Assembly: GCA_002490665.1 (NCBI GenBank)
Contig: DKUL01000018.1
Span: forward strand, 125,040-146,533
Source: Lachnospiraceae bacterium UBA7205
Lineage (GTDB): Bacteria; Bacillota; Clostridia; Lachnospirales; Lachnospiraceae
Length of the DNA: 21,494 nucleotides
Reading direction: 5' to 3'
The translations under genes were made by a program, and so were the position numbers. The notes beneath the pieces were generated by a model, which saw nothing but the letters and a program-made list of their open reading frames with translations, had not been told where the DNA came from and did no database searches. Positions 1 through 5,774 of the stretch are shown piece by piece; the first letter of the stretch is position 1, and every line of letters starts with the position of its first letter.

Positions 1-28
1 GTCTATACCCATAGACCTGTTTTGTCAA
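1..28 (-). promoter_or_regulatory. Possible promoter with palindromic operator for a gene beyond the left edge
   Basis: On the minus strand a perfect TTGACA (-35, positions 23-28) is followed by a 6-bp inverted repeat with a 4-base spacer (GTCTAT-GGGT-ATAGAC, positions 1-16). A TATAGA inside the repeat could be a -10 with a short 15-base spacer, or the true -10 may lie outside the window. The layout suggests a promoter with a dimeric repressor or activator site for a gene leaving the window to the left. The regulator cannot be identified. Confidence 0.4.
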
Positions 29-57
29 TAGGAAAATTTCAGTTCTGAAAAAATAAA

Positions 58-669
58 CTAATCAGCGGACGTAACCTTCACGCCGCCGCATCCTTTGATG
101 ATAATCCATGCGGTAAGCACCAATGATAATCCTACATAGATCCGGTAGCGTATTCCCTCCGAATGTATCTGGCGAATCACATATTTATTGCAAATCCTCG
201 CCTTTGCATCATCCACACCCGCAAACACGGACGAATCCTTCCAAAAGTCATAATTATATTCATATCTTGGTTTTTCAACCCTTCCGACAAAGAAAGCACC
301 GCTTCCGATTCCCCTGTCATATGCTTCTAACTGATCCAGAAGCTCATCGTCCTTAATTAATATTTCCACAAATTTCCCATCCTCAGCCGGTATCGTATAC
401 GCATCATAAAATGCAAGACCATATCCATAAGAGCTGCTTACACCCAGAAAAACATCTCCAAATTCCGATTTTTTACCTGAATACTGTCTTATCTCACCTT
501 TTACGTATTTCCCTGAGCGTAAATCCTCCGTATCCAGTCTTGAGAGGTTCAGCGCTGCCCGAAATTTAGCCAGTGCTAAAATTCCTCCCAGCAAAAAAAG
601 TATCCCTCCTCCCAAAAGGATAAACGCAGCTACCTGCAATTTTGACAATTCAATCGTTTTCTTCTTCAT
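58..669 (-). CDS. Two-TM hypothetical membrane protein
   Basis: A 203-residue protein of unknown function. It has a short basic N-terminus (MKKKTIELSK), a hydrophobic Gly/Leu-rich segment at about residues 13-34, a roughly 140-residue soluble middle part rich in Tyr and Asp, and a second hydrophobic segment at about 175-193. With two membrane passes the soluble part should lie on one side, probably outside. The start at 669 is preceded by a weak GGGAAAAC ribosome site and lies 21 bases after the HAD gene stop, so the two are probably co-transcribed. No catalytic motif is recognisable. It resembles uncharacterised two-TM proteins common in Lachnospiraceae, but I cannot name the family with confidence. 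Confidence 0.75.
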   Translation of the reverse strand: MKKKTIELSKLQVAAFILLGGGILFLLGGILALAKFRAALNLSRLDTEDLRSGKYVKGEIRQYSGKKSEFGDVFLGVSSSYGYGLAFYDAYTIPAEDGKFVEILIKDDELLDQLEAYDRGIGSGAFFVGRVEKPRYEYNYDFWKDSSVFAGVDDAKARICNKYVIRQIHSEGIRYRIYVGLSLVLTAWIIIKGCGGVKVTSAD

Positions 670-690
670 CTGTTTTCCCGCACTTTCATA

Positions 691-1314
691 TCATTCCATG
701 GAATCTGCCACCCTGATGCCCCTTCTTTTCAGGCATCCCCTAAGCTCATTTACGTCACCATAATACACACAGCCGTCCATTCCGAGATTTCCTGCCGCCT
801 CCACATTTGCCGGGGTATCATCAATAAAAAAGCACTCCTCCGGCTTTAATGCAAACATCCTGAAAAAGTCAAGATATGCTTCCTTTTCCGGCTTCAGCAG
901 CCCATGCTCGCAGGATGTCCAGATGCCTTTCATATATGCGACTGATTTTATGTACTTGCTAAATTCCCTGAAACGATGGGAAGTGTTGGAAAGAAGGTAC
1001 AAATCATATCCATTCCGGGATAACTCCGCCACCAGTGCTTCCATCGGAGGATTTGGCGGCTGAACCATCCTGTATTCCCTTATAAATCGTTCCACCGTTT
1101 CATGCAGATGTGCAGGCACCCTTTTGCATACGGAAGCGGCGGCCTCTTCATCCGAAATCGTCCCCCTGTCCATCTGTAACCACTCCACAGAACCGCAGAG
1201 ATGATTTTTTATCCACCTGAAATCTTCTTCATTGTCCACATAGCCGTATATGTATTCCCTTGCATTGTATACGGTAAGGACATTTCCCATATCAAAAACA
1301 ATGTTTTTTACCAT
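691..1314 (-). CDS. HAD-superfamily hydrolase (HAD-IA, YihX-like)
   Basis: A haloacid-dehalogenase-type hydrolase, probably a cytoplasmic phosphatase on a small phosphorylated metabolite. Motif I is FDMGN (residues 7-11) with nucleophile Asp8; the usual second Asp is Gly10, as in YihX-type glucose-1-phosphate phosphatases. Motif II is LLSN (107-110), motif III is Lys141 in LLKPEK, and motif IV is FFIDDTP with Asp165/Asp166. The helical cap lies between motifs I and II. I chose the start at 1314 (MVKNIV, 207 aa) because GGAG sits six bases upstream. The alternative start at 1326 has its Shine-Dalgarno almost touching the codon. The substrate cannot be told from sequence. Confidence 0.88.
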   Translation of the reverse strand: MVKNIVFDMGNVLTVYNAREYIYGYVDNEEDFRWIKNHLCGSVEWLQMDRGTISDEEAAASVCKRVPAHLHETVERFIREYRMVQPPNPPMEALVAELSRNGYDLYLLSNTSHRFREFSKYIKSVAYMKGIWTSCEHGLLKPEKEAYLDFFRMFALKPEECFFIDDTPANVEAAGNLGMDGCVYYGDVNELRGCLKRRGIRVADSME

Positions 1315-1372
1315 GTTAATCTCCATGCCTTTCTTACAGCCTGAAAACTTTGGGCCGCAGGCACAAATTTGC

Positions 1373-1396
1373 GTTTGAAAAATTTATTTTTCAAAC
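1373..1396. repeat. AT-rich perfect hairpin upstream of the HAD gene
   Basis: A 10-bp perfect inverted repeat (GTTTGAAAAA / TTTTTCAAAC) with a 4-base loop lies between the terminator of the 64-aa gene and the HAD start. It may be an operator or a leader hairpin. No clear promoter was found beside it. Confidence 0.5.
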
Positions 1397-1447
1397 TATC
1401 CCCACTCTTCCCAAAGCCAGCAACTAAATCCCTGATTTTACACCAAA

Positions 1448-1472
1448 ATACCCCCATGTAAAACGGGGGTAT
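1448..1472 (-). terminator. Intrinsic terminator after the 64-aa gene
   Basis: An 8-bp stem (ATACCCCC / GGGGGTAT) with a 9-base loop begins seven bases past the stop of the 64-residue gene. On the minus strand it is followed by TTTTGG. It separates that gene from the HAD gene downstream. Confidence 0.75.
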
Positions 1473-1478
1473 CCATCA

Positions 1479-1673
1479 TTACTCCTTAATCTTGTCCAGC
1501 TCTGTAAGATTAACTCCGGCAATATTTAGAAAGCTTTTTAGATATACATATTCATCTTTTAATTTTGCATATGTTTTTGTAGAATTTTCTTCCTTTGCCA
1601 ACAGCATATACTCCTGGATTTTTTTAAAGTCTTCCATAGCTTTTTGTGTAATCTCCAAATTTGTATCCGGCAT
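1479..1673 (-). CDS. Small hypothetical helical protein (64 aa)
   Basis: A charged, Lys/Glu-rich 64-residue protein predicted by eye to be mostly alpha-helical, without signal peptide or membrane segment. It is probably cytoplasmic. I accept it as real because the ATG at 1673 has a strong G-rich ribosome site (GGGGGCGATGCA before ATG), composition is normal for a soluble protein, and an intrinsic terminator follows immediately. It is monocistronic and divergent from kduD. No family is recognised and no function is proposed. Confidence 0.7.
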   Translation of the reverse strand: MPDTNLEITQKAMEDFKKIQEYMLLAKEENSTKTYAKLKDEYVYLKSFLNIAGVNLTELDKIKE

Positions 1674-1832
1674 TGCATCGCCCCCAATTATGAAACACGT
1701 TAGATCTCATTTGCCGTGATTATATATTAGTCTTAGTATAGCATAACCGGACTGCAAAGTCTATCAATTTTCTGATACCGGAAACACTGTCATTAAGAAT
1801 AAGTTACAAGAATAATTCTTTTTTTAGTTTGA

Positions 1833-1862
1833 TTGCAGTCAGCGGCTGCGGTATGTTATAAT
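1833..1862 (+). promoter_or_regulatory. kduD promoter
   Basis: TTGCAG (1833-1838), an 18-base spacer and a perfect TATAAT (1857-1862). Transcription should start near 1869, giving a leader of about 27 bases before the kduD ATG at 1896. This excludes the in-frame TTG at 1833 as the gene start, since it lies in the -35 box. Confidence 0.75.
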
Positions 1863-1895
1863 GGAAAAAATAATTATACGAAAGGAATCAATACT

Positions 1896-2669
1896 ATGCC
1901 AAAGAATCTAAATATGTTCTCGCTTGAAGGAAAGACTGCCCTTGTGACAGGTGCCAACACAGGACTGGGACAGGGAATCTGTGTCGCCTATGCAGGTGCA
2001 GGTGCAAACGTCATTGGTGTTGCCAGACGCAGCTGTCAGGAAACAGCAGATAAAATCGCCGCCCTTGGAATTGAAGGACAACATTTTACAGAGATTATCG
2101 CAGACCTCTCGGATATCAATGCAATCCAGCATGTCCTCGCAGAATCCGCAAAAGCCGGGCGTGTCGACATCCTTGTAAACAATGCCGGAATCATCAAAAG
2201 ATGTGATGCGGCAGACGTCTCCATGGAAGACTGGGATTCCGTCATCAACCTCAATGAAAAAACGGTATTTTTCCTCTCACAGGCATTTGCAAAAAACTGG
2301 ATTGCCGATAACAAGGGCGGTAAAATCATCAACATCGCTTCCATGCTGAGCTATCAGGGCGGAATCCGCGTGCCTTCCTATACGGCAAGCAAGAGCGCCG
2401 TGATGGGGATTACCAGGGCGCTCGCCAATGAGTGGGCAAAATACAACATCAATGTCAATGCGATTGCCCCAGGCTATATGGCGACTAACAATACACAGAA
2501 CCTAAGAAGTGACGAACAGAGAAGCGATGAAATTCTCAGCCGGATTCCCGCAGGACGCTGGGGAACGCCGGAGGACATCATGGGCGCTGCCATCTTCCTT
2601 GCTTCCGGTGCCTCCGATTATGTAAACGGCTTTACACTCGCCGTCGACGGCGGATGGCTGGCACGATAA
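1896..2669 (+). CDS. kduD: 2-deoxy-D-gluconate 3-dehydrogenase, SDR family
   Basis: A 257-residue classical short-chain dehydrogenase that interconverts 2-dehydro-3-deoxy-D-gluconate and the 2,5-diketo-3-deoxy form with NAD(H), in uronate/pectin breakdown. Visible features are the Rossmann motif TGANTGLGQG at residues 18-27, the NNAG motif, Ser in IIAxIASM context followed by the YxxxK catalytic pair in SYTASK, and the very KduD-like segments INVNAIAPGYMATNN and VNGFTLAVDGGWLAR at the C-terminus. The start at 1896 has AAAGGA nine bases upstream and a promoter at 1833-1862. It is the only clear plus-strand gene, stands alone without kduI or other uronate genes in the window, and ends in a strong hairpin. 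Confidence 0.95.
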   Translation: MPKNLNMFSLEGKTALVTGANTGLGQGICVAYAGAGANVIGVARRSCQETADKIAALGIEGQHFTEIIADLSDINAIQHVLAESAKAGRVDILVNNAGIIKRCDAADVSMEDWDSVINLNEKTVFFLSQAFAKNWIADNKGGKIINIASMLSYQGGIRVPSYTASKSAVMGITRALANEWAKYNINVNAIAPGYMATNNTQNLRSDEQRSDEILSRIPAGRWGTPEDIMGAAIFLASGASDYVNGFTLAVDGGWLAR

Positions 2670-2687
2670 CGCATTGCGGACATGCCC

Positions 2688-2735
2688 CATGACATGAAAA
2701 AATCGAGTATGAAAACTCGATTTTTTCATGTCATG
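2688..2735. terminator. Perfect 21-bp hairpin, bidirectional terminator
   Basis: Two 21-base arms (2688-2708 and 2715-2735) are exact reverse complements around a 6-base loop. The inner part has the AAAAAATCGAGT / ACTCGATTTTTT form of a bidirectional intrinsic terminator. It serves kduD and also blocks leftward transcription from the opp-lepB operon. Confidence 0.85.
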
Positions 2736-2807
2736 CTATTTTATACTGCACGGCTTTGCCATGCGGCAATTTTCCTTTGTGCGGCTGTGTGCATAATGTT
2801 ATACTAA

Positions 2808-2963
2808 GGAACTGTTCAAAAATAACTTTTAATATTGCTTGTCTTTTTCTTCGATAGCACCACCCAAAAATCAGTTACATAGCCCGCTATGTGCCTGATT
2901 TTTGGGCGGCACTCTCAAAGAAAAATCCTGCGCACTATTTAAAAGTTATTTCTTGACAGTTCC
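2808..2963. mobile_element. MITE-like palindromic element, 156 bp, no ORF
   Basis: A long imperfect palindrome. The outer arms start GGAACTGT and end ACAGTTCC, the middle arms share AAATAACTTTTAA, and the core arms CCCAAAAATCAG / CTGATTTTTGGG and ACATAGC / GCTATGT surround a 2-base centre at 2884-2885. It is flanked on both sides by TAA (2805-2807 and 2964-2966), a likely target duplication. It encodes no protein. Deleting the element plus one TAA restores a perfect 15-bp palindrome, direct evidence that it moved into a pre-existing hairpin. Confidence 0.8.
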
Positions 2964-2995
2964 TAAGCGTCAGTCTTTTCGACGCTTAGTATAAC
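2963..2995 (-). terminator. lepB hairpin terminator interrupted by the MITE
   Basis: Immediately after (and overlapping) the lepB stop, CTAAGCGTC / GACGCTTAG form a 9-bp stem with a 9-base loop. The original stem was evidently 15 bp: GTTATACTAA (2798-2807) plus GCGTC (2967-2971) exactly complements 2981-2995. The MITE now separates the distal arm. Confidence 0.7.
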
Positions 2996-3498
2996 ACTTT
3001 CATCTCCGGATAATATTCAAATTCCGCCTTCCCCACAATGTCATCTATGTGTACAAATTTATTCATCCAGTATCTGGAATCCCATGAATTGCTGCGGTTG
3101 TCGCCCATCATAAAATAACAGTCAGCAGGGATGGAATATGGTCCAAAGTCTTCATAGAAAGCATTGTTGGTAAAATCCGTGATTTCCTTTCCATCAATAT
3201 ACACCTTGCTGTCAATGCCTTCAATTTCTTCCCCCGGAAGTCCGATCACACGCTTCAAATACTTTGTTTTTCCGTCATCGGGATAGTAGAAGCAGACAAT
3301 GTCTCCTCTCTGCGGCGTGTCATACAGATATGCTATCCGGTTGATTACAATCCTGCTTCCCGCCATTACGGTTCCTTCCATGGAGCCTGTCGGTACCAGT
3401 GCGCTCGCAACGACATAATTCTTTAATCCGAACGCGACTGCGAGGGCTAGCAGAATCAGTTTTGACCATTCGTATACTCCTCTTATAACCTTCTTCAT
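2986..3498 (-). CDS. lepB: Type I signal peptidase
   Basis: A 170-residue signal peptidase I that cleaves Sec and Tat signal peptides on the outer face of the membrane. It has one N-terminal membrane anchor (about residues 11-34). The catalytic Ser39 lies in VPTGSM and the general base Lys82 in YLKRVIG. The conserved box GDNRSNSWDSR spans 132-142. The length is typical of small Gram-positive enzymes. The start at 3498 has GGAAAGG eight bases upstream. It is the last gene of the opp operon, 18 bases after a 68-aa membrane gene, with no promoter or terminator visible between them. Confidence 0.95.
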   Translation of the reverse strand: MKKVIRGVYEWSKLILLALAVAFGLKNYVVASALVPTGSMEGTVMAGSRIVINRIAYLYDTPQRGDIVCFYYPDDGKTKYLKRVIGLPGEEIEGIDSKVYIDGKEITDFTNNAFYEDFGPYSIPADCYFMMGDNRSNSWDSRYWMNKFVHIDDIVGKAEFEYYPEMKVLY

Positions 3499-3516
3499 AC
3501 AGTGAACCTTTCCAAC

Positions 3517-3723
3517 TCAGACAAACCTGCCAAAAAACAGCCAGATTACCAGCAAAAAGAACCCGATTACCAGCAGTAATGCAGGAATAAACACAAGAAA
3601 CGCCGCTATCAGCATAGCCGGACGGTCCGTTTTTTCAAGCTCGACACCCTCCATCTGTTCCTCAAACTCAGCCTCTGATTTCTCCACATCCAGCACACGT
3701 TTTATCTTGTTATTAAAAAACAT
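3517..3723 (-). CDS. Small C-tail-anchored membrane protein (68 aa)
   Basis: A 68-residue protein with an acidic, soluble first half (residues 1-34, including an EFEEQMEGVELEK stretch) and one very hydrophobic segment at about 36-64 ending GRFV. It is probably a single-pass protein with a cytoplasmic N-terminus. The ATG at 3723 has a strong GGGGGTGCGGT ribosome site. It sits 24 bases after oppF and 18 before lepB, so it is surely co-transcribed. The function is unknown. Position suggests a role with the transporter or the signal peptidase, but nothing in the sequence decides this. Confidence 0.75.
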   Translation of the reverse strand: MFFNNKIKRVLDVEKSEAEFEEQMEGVELEKTDRPAMLIAAFLVFIPALLLVIGFFLLVIWLFFGRFV

Positions 3724-3747
3724 ACCGCACCCCCAATTCAGTGCTCC

Positions 3748-4755
3748 TTATTTTTCCAGCGGATAATGGCACGCTACCATATGATTATTCCCCATATCCG
3801 TCATTACAGGTACTTCTTTTTTGCATTTTTCCTGACACCTGTAGCACCTTGTATGGAATTTGCAACCTGTCGGCGGATTGACAGGGCTGGGGATATCACC
3901 CTCTAACAGGATTCTGTCACGCTTCTTGTCATTTACATCTGTCGTCGGTATCGCTGACAGCAGCGCCTTTGTGTATGGGTGCAGTGTCCTCTCAAACAGC
4001 TCCTCCGTGCTCGCCAGTTCCACCAGATTTCCCAGATACATGACACCGATTCGGTCACTGATATATTTCACCACACTCAGATCATGCGTAATAAACAAAT
4101 ACGTAAGATGCTCCTGCTCTTTCAGGTCTGACAACAGGTTCAGAATCTGCGACTGTATGGAAACGTCAAGCGCGGATACGGCTTCGTCACAGACGACGAA
4201 ACGCGGCTTCAGTGCAAGGCTTCTCGCAATGCCGATTCGCTGACGCTGACCACCGGAAAACTGGTGCGGGTAACGCCCAAACATATAGGTATCCAGTCCG
4301 CACTTCTTCATCACATCCATGACATAATCCCGAAGCGCCGTGTCACCCTTTTTATATAGCCCATGCGCCGTCAGACCTTCCCCGATAATCTGCCCCGCCG
4401 TCATTTTAGGATTCAGGGAAGAATACGGATCCTGGAAAATAAGCTGCATTTCGCGCCGCAGTGCACGGAGCTTCTCAGCCGGCTGTTCCTTTAAATTTAT
4501 CATTTCCCCATCTTTTTCAAAAAAAATGTCACCATGTGTCTGAGGATAAAGCTGTAAAATGGTTCTGCCAAACGTGGATTTGCCACATCCGGACTCCCCC
4601 ACAAGTCCCAGCGTCTCCCCTTCATAAATATCCAGTGAAATTCCGTCATTCGCCTTGACATACTTCTGTTCTTCACGAAAACTTGATTTTTTGACAGGAA
4701 AATATTGTTTGATATCGCGAATGCTAATCAGTACTTTTTTATTTTCAGTCTGCAT
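3748..4755 (-). CDS. oppF: Oligopeptide-type ABC transporter ATPase (OppF-like)
   Basis: One of the two nucleotide-binding subunits that power the transporter from the cytoplasmic face. Walker A is GESGCGKST (residues 53-61), the ABC signature FSGGQRQR (166-173), Walker B FVVCDE (186-191) and the H-loop His224. The C-terminal oligopeptide-transporter extension carries Cys298, Cys304, Cys307, Cys311 and Cys329, a pattern that binds an iron-sulfur cluster in some Opp/Dpp ATPases. I chose the start at 4755 (MQTENKK, 335 aa) because GGAGG sits five bases upstream; longer in-frame starts lack a good site. It overlaps the oppD end by 11 bases, which implies translational coupling. Confidence 0.93.
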   Translation of the reverse strand: MQTENKKVLISIRDIKQYFPVKKSSFREEQKYVKANDGISLDIYEGETLGLVGESGCGKSTFGRTILQLYPQTHGDIFFEKDGEMINLKEQPAEKLRALRREMQLIFQDPYSSLNPKMTAGQIIGEGLTAHGLYKKGDTALRDYVMDVMKKCGLDTYMFGRYPHQFSGGQRQRIGIARSLALKPRFVVCDEAVSALDVSIQSQILNLLSDLKEQEHLTYLFITHDLSVVKYISDRIGVMYLGNLVELASTEELFERTLHPYTKALLSAIPTTDVNDKKRDRILLEGDIPSPVNPPTGCKFHTRCYRCQEKCKKEVPVMTDMGNNHMVACHYPLEK

Positions 4756-5764
4756 GTTGTCCTCCATTCTGAAGGGGTGTTTCCTTCCTGACAGCCTTTT
4801 CGGCATAGAAACATCTTACCTGATGATTTGCTTCCACCTCAAGGAGTTCCGGTTCCTCCTCCATACATTTTTTCGTACAGTACTTACAGCGCGGTGCAAA
4901 CTTACATCCTTTCGGCAGGTAAAGCGGGTTGGGCACTGCACCGTCAATCGGGTCAAGCCGGACTCCTTTCGGGGTATCCAGTCTTGGAATGGAAATCATC
5001 AGTCCCTCTGTATATGGATGAGAATACACGCCGTCCGTAAAGATTGTTTTTGCATCTGCCATCTCGACAACCTGCCCGCAATACATCACGGCAACCTTGT
5101 CCGCCATTTCATTAATGACACCGAGGTCATGCGTGATAAACAAAATCGCTGTTCCCATCTTTTCCTTCAAATCATTCATCAGCTTCAAAATCTGTGCCTG
5201 AATGGTAACGTCAAGCGCAGTGGTCGGTTCGTCCGCAATCAGAAGCTTTGGCTTGCACGCAAGCGCCATCGCAATCATGACACGCTGCCGCATACCGCCG
5301 GAAAGCTGGAACGGATACTGCTTTGCCACACGCTCAGGATTTGGAATTTTGACTTCCGAGAGCATATGTACCGCTTCTGCCTTTGCCTGTTTTTTTGTCA
5401 TCCCCTGATGCACGCGGAATACTTCACCAATCTGCTTCTCTATTGTAAACACCGGATTGAGCGATGTCATCGGTTCCTGAAAAATAACGGATATCTCATT
5501 TCCCCTGATTGCATACATCTCTTTCTGCGAACAGTTTACCACGTCCTTGCCATTAAACGTGATGGTACCGCCCTCGACATAACCGTTTCCATCCAAAAGC
5601 TTTAATATACTCATGGCAGAAACACTTTTTCCGCTGCCACTTTCACCTACAATTCCAAGCGTCTCCCCCGGCTCCAATGAATAGGTGACATCATTGACTG
5701 CTTTTACCACACCGCGCTTCGTCTTAAAAAAAGTCCGCAGATGTTTCACTTCCAGTAAACTCAT
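4745..5764 (-). CDS. oppD: Oligopeptide-type ABC transporter ATPase (OppD-like)
   Basis: The second nucleotide-binding subunit, 339 aa. Walker A is GESGSGKS (residues 40-47), signature LSGGMRQR (154-161), Walker B LLIADEP (174-180) and a THDLG H-loop near 211. The C-terminal domain has Cys287, Cys293, Cys296 and Cys300, like the partner ATPase. Its start is ten bases after the oppC stop and is preceded by AGGTGGGG. Both ATPases look intact, so the system should use a hetero-dimeric engine. An antisense open frame covers most of this gene but is a shadow. Confidence 0.94.
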   Translation of the reverse strand: MSLLEVKHLRTFFKTKRGVVKAVNDVTYSLEPGETLGIVGESGSGKSVSAMSILKLLDGNGYVEGGTITFNGKDVVNCSQKEMYAIRGNEISVIFQEPMTSLNPVFTIEKQIGEVFRVHQGMTKKQAKAEAVHMLSEVKIPNPERVAKQYPFQLSGGMRQRVMIAMALACKPKLLIADEPTTALDVTIQAQILKLMNDLKEKMGTAILFITHDLGVINEMADKVAVMYCGQVVEMADAKTIFTDGVYSHPYTEGLMISIPRLDTPKGVRLDPIDGAVPNPLYLPKGCKFAPRCKYCTKKCMEEEPELLEVEANHQVRCFYAEKAVRKETPLQNGGQHAD

Positions 5765-5774
5765 ACAACCCCAC

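Noticed and set aside
1674..1760. Minus-strand promoter for the 64-aa gene (TATACT and TATAAT words)
   Set aside because: Candidate -10 words are present, but no -35 has acceptable spacing (11 or 21 bases), so no promoter was assigned.
4655..5605. Plus-strand 316-codon open frame
   Set aside because: Antisense to oppD, with a Cys/His/Arg-rich improbable composition and no ribosome site. oppD has all ATPase motifs intact.
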